Shown: piece after piece, positions 51,577 through 60,278 of the stretch | Layout of the letters: every line of letters starts with the position of its first letter | How positions within the stretch are numbered: the first letter of the stretch is position 1 | Assembly: GCA_016187945.1 (NCBI GenBank) | Contig: JACPIT010000011.1 | Location: forward strand, 1-64,000 | Direction of reading: 5' to 3' | Source of the DNA: Opitutia bacterium | Lineage (GTDB): Bacteria > Verrucomicrobiota > Verrucomicrobiia > Opitutales > Opitutaceae | DNA length: 64,000 nucleotides | Program-made: the position numbers and the translations under genes | The notes under the pieces: generated by a model | The model's input: only the letters and a program-made list of their open reading frames with translations | Database searches by the model: none | What the model was told of the DNA's origin: nothing

Positions 51577-53400
51577 TCAGAGCGAGACGCCGAAGAGGAA
51601 CGGATAAAGGTCATCCCACGGCGCTGGGCTCGTGCGCTTCTGATAGTAACGGGCGCCAGACTCCGAAATCGTCCACGGCATCGTGCCGGCCATCGTCATG
51701 TCTTCGAGGCCGAAGGGGCCTTCGAAGACTTTGGTCGAACTCTGGGCGGCGGCGACGCCCTTCACGTAATGCACGCGGTAGATTTCGCTCGGGTTCGTGC
51801 TGTAGCTGGTGGCGATGTAGAAATCGAGTGTCGTGGCTCCAGCGGCGTAGCAGGTGACGCCCTGTGTTTTCAGGACCGGGAGCGTGAACGTGTAGCGCGG
51901 TGTGGCGGCGATGTTGCCGTTGGCGTCGATGGGGTAACCGAGGAGCTTGCGGTAGGTGCTGAGGTCGAAGTCGGCGACCCAGAAGATCGGCGTGCCGTCG
52001 GAGTCGGTCGCGATGTCCATGCACGAGATGTCCACGTTCGTGGAAATGTTCGGCGTGTAGGTCGCGTAGGCGGGCAACGGATTCTGGTCGCCGCGCGCAT
52101 TGGCGAACGTCGCGGCGTTGAAGAGGTAGTTCGGCGCGGGCGCGTCCTGCAGGCGATAGCGGTAGATCGTGGTGCCTTCCTTCGTGTAGAGGCTGCCGTT
52201 GTGATACGCTAGGCCGCCGATGTGGCCGTCGTGCCACACAACCGGACTGACGCCCGAGGCGGACAACTGGAGTTGGAACGTCCGGCGCAGCGTCTTCGTC
52301 GCGGCGTCGATCTCGGCGACGATCGAGGGCGCGCCGTGCAGCGTGCCGGCTTCGTCTTTCCAGTAATAGCCGACGTAGAAGCGTCCGTTCGTCGCGTCGT
52401 AGGTGAGCCCTTGCGGAATGTAGTAATCGTTCGCGAACGGCCATTCCATCCGATCGACGACCTTGTTGCTCGTGCCATCGGGATCGACGTCGGGATAGAG
52501 TTTCACCGTGGCGTGGATACGAAAATCGGTGCTCGCGGTCGTGCTGAGGTAGTCGTGATACGACGGCGAGCCGAAGTAGCGACCGCCGTCGCGCACGACG
52601 GGGAGCTTCACGTAGTTGTTGAGATAGATGTCGTGGTTGCTGACGACGACGGCGTAGATCTGACCGTCGAAATAGTCGCCGCTCGCCGTGCCGCCGCTCG
52701 GCTCGGCGCCGACCATCGGGAGTTCGGTGCACTGGCGAACGCCGTTGTAGAGCGACGCGGTGTTGAGCGAACCGATCTTCACGCCGTCGAGGTAGAGGCG
52801 GAGTTCGTAGTAACTCGCCTGCTTGCGGCAGTGCAGCACGGCGTAATACCAGCGGCCGGTCGCGAGCGCGGGCGTGCCGGCGTCGGGATCGACGGTCACC
52901 GAGACGTAGGACGAGCCGTTGGCGAAGCGCACGAGGCCCTGCAACTGGCCGGCGTTGAGGCGCAGCGCGAAGCCGCGGTAGCTCTCGGTATTGGAGAAAA
53001 TGCTGCGCAGCCCGGTCGTGCTGTCAGCTTTGAACCATGCCTCGACCGTGAACGAATCGTTGCCCGCGCTGTCGGTCGTGTCGAGCGCGGCGCTGCCTTG
53101 CACGAACTCCGTGCTGCCGTCGAAGTCGGTGACGATCGTGTCGTCGAAACCTGTGCCGCGCGCGATCGTCACGATGTCGGTCGAGCCGGCGGCGAAACTG
53201 ATGCCGCCTGCCGAGGTGAGCGGCGACACGTAGCTCGGTCGCGTGCCGCTGAACGTGCGATAGCGGAAGATGACTTGGTGATTGTCCGGTTCGGTGATCT
53301 GAGCGGAGGCGACGGTGGCAAACGAGGTCGCGACGAGGAGCGAGCCGAGCATCTTCCGAGCGAACCGTGAGGCGGCGCCCGAGCAGCGTGGAGTTTTCAT
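51577..53400 (-). CDS. Exported LamG/concanavalin-like protein with C-terminal propeller-like region
   Basis: 607 aa from ATG 53400, with signal peptide (about 10-33, ATVASA-Q). Residues about 93-265 show a LamG/ConA-like lectin pattern (DSFTVEAWFKADSTTGLRSI, YYELRLYLDGVKIGSLNTAS). Residues about 300-600 have repeated blade-like segments (PQGLTYDATNGRFYVGYYWK, HIGGLAYHNGSLYTKEGTTI, CMDIATDSDGTPIFWVADFD). No catalytic motif recognised. Placed between a TonB receptor and glpD on the same strand, it may be a surface or periplasmic binding protein that supplies the receptor; that is inference. Confidence 0.8.
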   Translation of the reverse strand: MKTPRCSGAASRFARKMLGSLLVATSFATVASAQITEPDNHQVIFRYRTFSGTRPSYVSPLTSAGGISFAAGSTDIVTIARGTGFDDTIVTDFDGSTEFVQGSAALDTTDSAGNDSFTVEAWFKADSTTGLRSIFSNTESYRGFALRLNAGQLQGLVRFANGSSYVSVTVDPDAGTPALATGRWYYAVLHCRKQASYYELRLYLDGVKIGSLNTASLYNGVRQCTELPMVGAEPSGGTASGDYFDGQIYAVVVSNHDIYLNNYVKLPVVRDGGRYFGSPSYHDYLSTTASTDFRIHATVKLYPDVDPDGTSNKVVDRMEWPFANDYYIPQGLTYDATNGRFYVGYYWKDEAGTLHGAPSIVAEIDAATKTLRRTFQLQLSASGVSPVVWHDGHIGGLAYHNGSLYTKEGTTIYRYRLQDAPAPNYLFNAATFANARGDQNPLPAYATYTPNISTNVDISCMDIATDSDGTPIFWVADFDLSTYRKLLGYPIDANGNIAATPRYTFTLPVLKTQGVTCYAAGATTLDFYIATSYSTNPSEIYRVHYVKGVAAAQSSTKVFEGPFGLEDMTMAGTMPWTISESGARYYQKRTSPAPWDDLYPFLFGVSL

Positions 53401-53482
53401 GGGGGTGACGGGAGGGAAAGCGCGCGCGAACACTGACGCGCGCTCGCGCGGGGAGCGGCGCGCGTCCGGTGCGGACGGGAAC

Positions 53483-56400
53483 TCAGAACTTCCGGCTGAG
53501 TTCGATGCCGAACTGACGACCGCGGACGTTGGCGGTGCCGGCCATGTAGCCGAATTGCTCGTCGGCGAGCGGCGGAATCGTGTCGAAGACGTTGTTTACG
53601 GAGCTGCGCACGGTCACGTCGCGCAGCCAGCGCGGGCCGCGCTCGAAGCGATAGGAGAGCGAGGCGTTATGGTTGATGAACGGCTCGACTTTGTAGAGGT
53701 AGCGCGTGACGCCGTTGTCGTTGAAGACCGAGATGTAATCCGGCCGGCCGAGCGCCGTGTAGACGGCCTCGGTGGTCGCGGCGGAGGTGTCGACGAACGA
53801 ACCAAAGTAGCTCGTGAACCAGCGCGCCGACCAGGGGCCGCGGCGCCAGCCGAAGCTCGCGTTCGCGCGCCATTTCGTGCGGCCGTTGCGGCCGAGTTCG
53901 TCGAGTTCCGCGGCGCCGGGCTCGGCTTGCGAGCGACGGAGAATGTAGTGCGTCGAATCGGCCTCGAGGGTGAATTGCCCGAGCGAACTTTTCGGCGAGC
54001 GCCACTCGAAGCCGAACTCGTAGCCCTGAATGTCGCGGCCGCTGAGATTGATGTAGTCGTCGACCACGCTGACGATCTCGCCGACGGGGGCGCGCTTCGT
54101 GGCGTTGGTCGGCTGGGCGGCGTTGTAGGTCGCGAAGGCCGCGCGGTCGGCGTCGCTCACGGGTTTGCGCGTGACTTTCGAGTAGCCGAGGTAGTTCGCG
54201 GTGCCCGAGCCGAGGTCGACGGTGTCGATCGACTTGCCGGAGGCGAGCGCGGCCTGGACGGCGAGGTCGAGCAGCAGTTCGTCGCGATCGATCACCGCCT
54301 GCGTGCCCATGTTTTCGATCACCTTGTTTTGGTTGATGCTGAAATAGTCGAACGTGAGCGAAAGGCCGCGGACCTTCGGCACGTCGAGGACGAAGCCGGC
54401 GGTCCACGTCTGCGCCTCTTCGGGCACCAGGTTCTGGTTGCCCTGCCGATAGCTCGTGCGCTGCGCGGTGCCGTCCGAGGCGAGCGCGGTGACGCCGAAG
54501 CGATACGGATCGTCGGCGGAGATTTGCCGACGCAGCGCGGTGACGTTGGTCTGCACGAGATTCGGCGCGCGGAACGACTCCGCGACCGACGCGCGGAACT
54601 TGAGCCAGCGGGCGGGATTCCAGAGCAGGCTGGCTTTGGGCTTCGTCGTCTGGCCGAAGATCGAGAAATGCTCGAAGCGGCCCGCGAGCGTCAACTCGAG
54701 CGCGTCGACGAGCGGCTTGCGGTTGGCGGAGGTGACGAATGGCAGCGCGACTTCCGCGTAGCCGGCGTAAACGGTCTGGTGCGCGCTGATCGGCACGTTC
54801 GAGCTGAGCGCGAGGAAGTCGTTATCGTTCTCGCGCAGGAAGGGGAACTGCGCGCCCGAGCCGGGCGGATTCAGGCCGGAGTAGGTCGAGCGTTTGTCGG
54901 CGTAGGTTTCGTAACGCACCTCGACGCCGCTCGCGACGCCGATCTCGCCGCCGCTGAAGAGGCGGCCGAGGCGACCGTTCACCTTCGCGTCCCAGAGGAA
55001 GAGATTCGTGCGACCGAAACGATCTTCGTCGTCGTAGAGCGGCTCGAGGACCGAGGCGGGATTCTCGTAGACCTTGTCGACGACGATCTGGTTGTTCGCG
55101 ATTTTGAACGTGACGGGGAACGGATTGAACGCCGTGACCGGATCGGTGCGAGCGAGCGCCTCGCGCAGGCGCGACTCGCGGACTTGGAAGTGTTCGTATT
55201 CGTGCGTCTGCGCGCCCGAGGCGAGCAGGCCGCTCTCCCACTCCCAGGTCTGGCCGAACGTGCCGCGGAGGCCGGCGAGCGCGCGGTAAGAATAACTGAA
55301 CACCTCCGTCTCGCGCGGGCGGAAGCCGTAGCCGGAGTTCTGACCGGGCGAGATGCCGGTCCACAGCGAGACGTCGGCGGGCGTGCCGACGAGGCGCGGC
55401 GTGCCGTCGGCGTTGGGCGCGCCTGTCGGGCTGTAGAAACGCGTGCCGAACGGGTTGAAGGGATTGCTCGCGGGCAGGTAGATGCCCTGGTCGTCGGTGT
55501 TCTTGAAATTCGTCGGCTCGCGACGCGTGACGGAGTGCGCCGCGTAGAAGAGCAGATCGCCGAAGAAGCGGATGCGCTCGTTGAGCGGGCGATCGACGAA
55601 GGTCGCGAACTGCAAGCGATCGGTGCGCGGCACGAGCGTCTTCCAGTTGTTCCAGTTGGAGAACGTGGCGTTTTCCGCGTTATCGATGTTCTTCGACGGA
55701 GCGGTCTGCTTGAAATTCACTGCGCCGTTCGCGCCCGGGATGAGGTAGAACATGCCGCTGCTCGCCATCGTCGCCACGCCGGCGGGCGGCGTCGTGCTGG
55801 TGGTGATGCCGACGTTGCCGGTCGGGCGCGAGCCGACGAACGTCAGATAATCGGGCTGGATGAAGCCGCGCTGCCACTGACCCCACTGGTTCACGCTGTT
55901 GGTGTTGGCGAAATCGTTATCGCGAACCGTCGCGCCGTTCGCATCGACGATCGGCTGACCGTTCCACGGCGCGGGCAGGTCGCGATTGACGCGCAGGTCG
56001 GCGTTCTTCGCCCAATCGCGGTCGCGCGCGGCGAGCAGGTCGCGATGAAACACATCGACCGAGACGGAGAGGTTCGTTTTGCCGGTGCGGAAGCTGTCGT
56101 AGAGCGTGGCGCCGACTTCGTTTGCGCCGCCGTGCTGCGTGACCGAAGCGGAGAACCGCGCGCCTCGTCCCTGTCCGGCGGGCGTGATGATGGTGTTGAT
56201 CACGCCGGCCGCCGCGTCGGCGCCGTAGATGGCGGATGCGCCGTCGCGCAGGAGTTCGACGCGGGTGACGAGCGCGCGCGGCACGGAGTTGATGTTTGCG
56301 GCGAGCGACGGCACGCCGTTCTCGGCCATCGAAATCGGGTGCGGCGCCATGCGCCGGCCGTTGATGAGCGCGAGCGTGCTGCCGGAACCGATGCCGCGCA

Positions 56401-57055
56401 AGTCGACCGACGCCACGTCGCCGCGCGCGAGCTGCGGGCCGTTGTTCAACTCGCTGATCGCGGACGGCTCGGCGAAGCCGATCGTCTCGAACAACTCGGC
56501 CATCGTCGTCGCTCCGCGCGCGTCGAGGTCGTCGCGCGTGAGCTTCGTGACCGGCAGAGCCGTCTCGCCGTCGACGCGGCGGATATTCGAACCGGTGACG
56601 GTGAACGTCTCGAGCTTCAGCACCTGATCGCCGTCCTCACGCGCCGCCCCGGCTTTCTCGACGGGGCGGCTCGCGACGTTTTTTTCGGAAGGGGCCACGG
56701 GTTTCGGCACGCGCGTGATGCGGAGGACGCCGCTCGCGGCGTCGCGCACCGCCTGCAGCTCCGTGCCCGCTAGCAGACGCTCGATCGCCTCGCTCGGCGG
56801 CAGTTCGCCGCGCACCGCGTTGGTGCGCACGCCGCTCGCCGCCTCGGTCGAGAACAACAGCTCGACGCCCGACTGCGTGGAGAAGGCCTTCAGCGCGTTC
56901 TCCGCCGGCCCGGCAGGAATGTCGAACGCGCGCGCCGGCTCGGCGGCGTGCAACGCGCCGACGAGGAGCGCCGCCATGGCGAGCGAGCGGAGAAACCGGG
57001 GAACGCAAAACAAGGTGGAGAAGCGGCGTGAGCGCGCCAGAAGCGGTGGGGTCAT
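53483..57055 (-). CDS. TonB-dependent outer-membrane receptor with STN domain (cassette 3)
   Basis: 1190 aa from ATG 57055; the frame is open further upstream but there overlaps the FecR gene. Signal peptide to about 39. STN domain about 44-117 (FDIPAGPAENALKAFSTQSG ... RGELPPSEAIERLL), TonB box and plug about 150-290 (LETFTVTGSNIRRVDGETAL, VDLRGIGSGSTLALINGRRM, RVELLRDGASAIYGADAAAG, typical of large TBDTs), barrel to the terminal GIELSRKF. It would take up a substrate too large or scarce for porins; the downstream glp genes suggest a glycerophosphodiester or phospholipid head-group compound, which is not shown by the receptor itself. Confidence 0.92.
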   Translation of the reverse strand: MTPPLLARSRRFSTLFCVPRFLRSLAMAALLVGALHAAEPARAFDIPAGPAENALKAFSTQSGVELLFSTEAASGVRTNAVRGELPPSEAIERLLAGTELQAVRDAASGVLRITRVPKPVAPSEKNVASRPVEKAGAAREDGDQVLKLETFTVTGSNIRRVDGETALPVTKLTRDDLDARGATTMAELFETIGFAEPSAISELNNGPQLARGDVASVDLRGIGSGSTLALINGRRMAPHPISMAENGVPSLAANINSVPRALVTRVELLRDGASAIYGADAAAGVINTIITPAGQGRGARFSASVTQHGGANEVGATLYDSFRTGKTNLSVSVDVFHRDLLAARDRDWAKNADLRVNRDLPAPWNGQPIVDANGATVRDNDFANTNSVNQWGQWQRGFIQPDYLTFVGSRPTGNVGITTSTTPPAGVATMASSGMFYLIPGANGAVNFKQTAPSKNIDNAENATFSNWNNWKTLVPRTDRLQFATFVDRPLNERIRFFGDLLFYAAHSVTRREPTNFKNTDDQGIYLPASNPFNPFGTRFYSPTGAPNADGTPRLVGTPADVSLWTGISPGQNSGYGFRPRETEVFSYSYRALAGLRGTFGQTWEWESGLLASGAQTHEYEHFQVRESRLREALARTDPVTAFNPFPVTFKIANNQIVVDKVYENPASVLEPLYDDEDRFGRTNLFLWDAKVNGRLGRLFSGGEIGVASGVEVRYETYADKRSTYSGLNPPGSGAQFPFLRENDNDFLALSSNVPISAHQTVYAGYAEVALPFVTSANRKPLVDALELTLAGRFEHFSIFGQTTKPKASLLWNPARWLKFRASVAESFRAPNLVQTNVTALRRQISADDPYRFGVTALASDGTAQRTSYRQGNQNLVPEEAQTWTAGFVLDVPKVRGLSLTFDYFSINQNKVIENMGTQAVIDRDELLLDLAVQAALASGKSIDTVDLGSGTANYLGYSKVTRKPVSDADRAAFATYNAAQPTNATKRAPVGEIVSVVDDYINLSGRDIQGYEFGFEWRSPKSSLGQFTLEADSTHYILRRSQAEPGAAELDELGRNGRTKWRANASFGWRRGPWSARWFTSYFGSFVDTSAATTEAVYTALGRPDYISVFNDNGVTRYLYKVEPFINHNASLSYRFERGPRWLRDVTVRSSVNNVFDTIPPLADEQFGYMAGTANVRGRQFGIELSRKF

Positions 57056-57156
57056 TGAGGTGATGCGGATCGCGCGGCCGATTTGCCGGGCGTCTTGCCT
57101 TTGTTGGACGCCGCAACCGGCACGAAACCCCACAGAAAATTTTTGAACCGGACTGA

Positions 57157-57360
57157 CCACAGAAAACACAGAACACACGGAAATCCACGAAGCGACGCCA
57201 CAGCCGAGCAGCGACCGCCCAAAGTCGCCGCATCGGAGCGCAGCGACAACGTGGCCACGCGTGGCCGATTCTCGCTTTGCTCGGAAAACCTTTGGTTCAA
57301 GCGCGTATCCCGGACACCAGACACGGAAAGCCTTCTGTGTCTTCCGTCTGTTCTGTGGTT
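57157..57360. repeat. CACAGAAAACACAGA-type inverted repeat between FecR and receptor genes
   Basis: ACCACAGAAAACACAGAACA (57157-57180) and TTCTGTGTCTTCCGTCTGTT (about 57334-57360) face each other. The 353-base gap 57056-57408 holds this and no gene; the equivalent gaps in cassettes 1 and 2 are 75 and 94 bases. Confidence 0.65.
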
Positions 57361-57408
57361 CTGCTCTGGGCAAATTCACCGCGGCCCGCGCGGTTACCCC
57401 CCCGCAGC

Positions 57409-58338
57409 TCAGCGCGCGGCATGCAGGACGATGCGTCCATCGCTGCGATCCGCGCGCACGCCGAAATCCGTCTCGACCATCGCGACGAGCGCCTCGACGC
57501 GATCGGCGCGCAAGCTGCCGCTCACGCGCAATCGGCCGAGCGGCGCGTCCGCGAGCACGAATTGCGTGCGATTGTGCCGGTTGAACAGAGCGATGACCTC
57601 GGCCAGCGGCGTGCCGGAAAATTCGAGGCGCGGCACGCGCCACGAAAGCCGGTCCGCGACCTCGGCGGCGGCGAGTTCGCGCACCTCGGTCGGCGCCGCG
57701 CCGACTTTTTCCACGACCACCCGATACCCGGCGGTGAGCGAGGCGAGCAAGCGCGGCGGTTCCGCCGGCGTCGGCGCGGATGCGGTGGCGGCAGCGGACG
57801 CGGGCGCCGGTTTTTCCACCGCGACCTTGCCCTCGGTGACCACGACTTCGACGGCGGACTGGCCGACCTGCACCGCGAAGGCGGTGCCGACCGCGCGCAC
57901 CTCGACGCCGTCGGCGCGAACGATGAACGGCCGCGCCGGGTTCTTCGCGACGGCGAAATGCGCTTCGCCCCGCAGCAACGCGACGCGACGGAACTCGGGG
58001 CTGAAATCGATCTCGATCTGCGCGCCGTCGCGCAACTCCACCACCGAGCCGTCCGGCAGCGTGCGCCGTTCGGGCGCGTGCACGACGACGTCCGTCGCGG
58101 CGAGCGTCGTCTCGGGCGCGACCGGCGGAGTGAATTTCTGCGTCCACAGCAAACCGAGCGCGAGCACCGCCGCGAGCGCACCGGTCGCGGCGAGCCGTCG
58201 GTGGCGGCGACGACGCGCGCGCGACTCGAGTCCACGCAGGATCTCGTCGGTCGCGCCGGCGTGGCGCGGCCAGTCGAATTCGGTGCGCCCTTCCTCCGCG
58301 TCCGCGGAGCGGGAGCCGGGAATGAAATCAGGTTTCAT
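57409..58338 (-). CDS. FecR-family signal transducer lacking the DUF4880 domain (cassette 3)
   Basis: 309 aa. TM at about 49-65 after an Arg-rich stretch, FecR domain about 110-200 (VALLRGEAHFAVAKNPARPF, VEVRAVGTAFAVQV) and a C-terminal STN-like segment (LEFSGTPLAEVIALFNRHNR). Unlike cassettes 1 and 2 there is no DUF4880 segment at the N-terminus: only 45 acidic or basic residues precede the membrane helix. It may hold its sigma factor differently. Overlaps the sigma gene by 11 bases. Confidence 0.9.
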   Translation of the reverse strand: MKPDFIPGSRSADAEEGRTEFDWPRHAGATDEILRGLESRARRRRHRRLAATGALAAVLALGLLWTQKFTPPVAPETTLAATDVVVHAPERRTLPDGSVVELRDGAQIEIDFSPEFRRVALLRGEAHFAVAKNPARPFIVRADGVEVRAVGTAFAVQVGQSAVEVVVTEGKVAVEKPAPASAAATASAPTPAEPPRLLASLTAGYRVVVEKVGAAPTEVRELAAAEVADRLSWRVPRLEFSGTPLAEVIALFNRHNRTQFVLADAPLGRLRVSGSLRADRVEALVAMVETDFGVRADRSDGRIVLHAAR

Positions 58339-58879
58339 CGTCGAAGAGACTCTGCACGCCGCGCTTCCGGAGAAATTCGCGGCAGCGCGCGAGCCCGCGG
58401 GTCAGTTGGATTTCCACGCCTTTCTCCGAGATGCCGAGGCGGAGCGCGACCTCGCGTTGCGGCACGAACTTGAGTTTGCGCAGCACCACGACCTCGCGGC
58501 ACTTGGGCGGCAGGTCGTCGATGGCGGCGATGAGGAGCTGGATTTTTTCATTGCGACTGACCGTCGCCGGCACGGCGGGTCTTTCTTCTGAGACGTCCAA
58601 CCGCGCCAAATCCCCCACAGTCTCGACGGGCGAGCGGCGGTCATGACGCAGATGGTCGATCGCGAGATGCCGCGCGACTTTGAAGAGGAATGCCCGCGCC
58701 GACTCGATCGGCTGCGCCGCCCTCGCCCGCCAGACGCGCAGGAAAGACTCCTGGACGACATCGTCCACGTCCCGCACGGCCGGAAACGAACCGTGCAGAT
58801 ACGAGCGCAGCGAAGTTTCGTGCGGATGCATTTCCTCGGCGAACCAGCGGGCGTGGTCCGTTTCGGGCGGCGGGGTCAC
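58328..58879 (-). CDS. ECF sigma factor, FecI-like (cassette 3)
   Basis: 183 aa from GTG 58879, chosen because it puts DHARWFAEEMHPHE at the same distance from the start as in the other two sigma factors; an ATG at 58981 would add 34 residues. Region 2: FPAVRDVDDVVQESFLRVWR and FLFKVARHLAIDHLRHD. Region 4: VPQREVALRLGISEKGVEIQ. Presumed to activate the receptor, LamG-type and possibly glp genes downstream. Confidence 0.9.
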   Translation of the reverse strand: MTPPPETDHARWFAEEMHPHETSLRSYLHGSFPAVRDVDDVVQESFLRVWRARAAQPIESARAFLFKVARHLAIDHLRHDRRSPVETVGDLARLDVSEERPAVPATVSRNEKIQLLIAAIDDLPPKCREVVVLRKLKFVPQREVALRLGISEKGVEIQLTRGLARCREFLRKRGVQSLFDDET

Positions 58880-59085
58880 GGGGTCAGCAGGGGGTGGAGG
58901 CGACGAGGACAAGACTCGCGTGAAGTCATGTCGGTGCGGTGTGAATGCGAACCAAAAGCCGGCGGCGCGAGCCGATTTCACTCATTCGTCGCAAAAAAAA
59001 GCTGTGGGGATTCCGCACGCTCGGGCGTCTGAACCCGATGCCCATTCCCCGTCCGCAAAACGGACCGGTCTGCGACGCCGATCCG

Positions 59086-59110
59086 GTTTGTAGTCTATTA
59101 GACTACAAAC
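59086..59110. repeat. GTTTGT/ACAAAC palindrome, copy 4
   Basis: GTTTGTAGTCTA, one T, TAGACTACAAAC: perfect 12-base arms. The flank ACACGTTTGGGACGCTTGGC resembles the reverse complement of the sequence before copy 1, so the element may be longer than the palindrome. Confidence 0.85.
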
Positions 59111-59164
59111 ACGTTTGGGACGCTTGGCGCACGCGGTGGAGTGACGCGCCCCGACGCGCGTCGG

Positions 59165-59980
59165 TCATGCAAGCGGCCCGTCGATCCACACGCCGACGTC
59201 GTGGACGCGGTGAAAATCGGCGGACCACTCCGGAATCGGCGCGAGGTTCCAGCGCCACGTGCGATCGGGCGGGCGCAAGCCGAAGCGCGTGTAGAGCGTC
59301 TCGGTTTTCTGAATCGTCACGCCGTCCGGCGCGAGGTCGAGGCGCGCGGCATCGACGAGCAGCACGCGCACGGCGGTGCGCCGCTCGGCCAGCCAGTCGA
59401 GGTGGCGGCGCGCGGCGACTTTCGCGCAGCGATCCGGGAGGCCCTTGTCTTTCTCCGCCGCCGGGAGCGAGTGCGCCGGCACGAGACCGAGTTGCGAGAG
59501 GCAGTTGGCAGAGACGACGAAATCCGGCTCGCCGCCCGGCGGCGGACCAGGATCGGCTTCGGCAAAAAGCTTCGGCACGTCGGGCGCCGCGAGCGCGTCG
59601 CGTAAGACGGCGAGGCGCGCGAGCGCACCGGTGGCGTCCCACTGCACGCAACGCACGCGACCGGGAAAACGTTTCGCGAAATCCTTCGCGGTGGCGCTGA
59701 CGACGATGTCCGCGAGCGTCACCTGCGCGAACTGCTCCGCGAGTTCCGCCACGGGCACGTCGAGGCAATCGCCCGCGCCGATCACGAGCGCGCGTTCGCG
59801 GCGCGCACAGCGCACGGCGGCCGCGAGAATCGCTTCGCGACTCGCGCGGAGGTGCGGCGCCCATTCGGCACGGACGCGCGCGTGGCGCGTCGCGATCGCA
59901 AAGTGCTCGCGCACGAGCCCGAGATTCCGCGCCCAGCGCGGCGAGTCGGTGCGGAGGCGACGAAGGAGTGCGGCGAACAT
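59165..59980 (-). CDS. Putative SAM-dependent methyltransferase-like protein
   Basis: 271 aa from ATG 59980; a TTG 15 bases upstream is possible. A Rossmann-like motif I ALVIGAGDCLDVPVAELAEQ at about 64-83 followed by VTLADIVVS (acidic residue after strand 2) and DFVVSANCLSQLGLVP (motif IV-like) suggests a class I SAM methyltransferase fold. The target is unknown. No membrane segments. Monocistronic, downstream of the sigma gene on the same strand, separated by 185 bases containing the palindrome. Confidence 0.65.
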   Translation of the reverse strand: MFAALLRRLRTDSPRWARNLGLVREHFAIATRHARVRAEWAPHLRASREAILAAAVRCARRERALVIGAGDCLDVPVAELAEQFAQVTLADIVVSATAKDFAKRFPGRVRCVQWDATGALARLAVLRDALAAPDVPKLFAEADPGPPPGGEPDFVVSANCLSQLGLVPAHSLPAAEKDKGLPDRCAKVAARRHLDWLAERRTAVRVLLVDAARLDLAPDGVTIQKTETLYTRFGLRPPDRTWRWNLAPIPEWSADFHRVHDVGVWIDGPLA

Positions 59981-60072
59981 CGTTTTAGAAACCAACCACA
60001 GTCAGACCGATTCACACCGACGAAGAAAAGGACTCACACGGCCATCGCGTGAAGCCGCGAAGCCCTTTGGGC

Positions 60073-60204
60073 GTAGGGCCGGGTTTCAACCGGCCCAAGG
60101 ACGCTCGCGCGCGTTGGGGCCTCCGGTCGGACCGGCTAATTCGACGCTCCCGGATGACGCGCGCGATCATAGCCCCAACTGGGCCAGTCGAAGACTGGCC
60201 CTAC
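60073..60204. repeat. Palindromic repeat, family F variant pair
   Basis: GTAGGGCCGGGTTTCAACCG at left and GGCCAGTCGAAGACTGGCCC at right, with a third CCGGTCGGACCGG palindrome between. Lies between the methyltransferase-like and S9 peptidase genes. Confidence 0.7.
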
Positions 60205-60278
60205 CCTTGCAGCGCAGCGTGATCGTCATTCGCGTGAATTCGTGTCGATTCGCGGGAGGCGCTAGCCGGCCCTACCGT

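Noticed and set aside
57056-58147. One giant protein joining FecR-region and the third TonB receptor in a single frame
   Set aside because: The upstream part of this frame is antisense-frame noise over the FecR gene; the receptor has its own signal peptide after ATG 57055.
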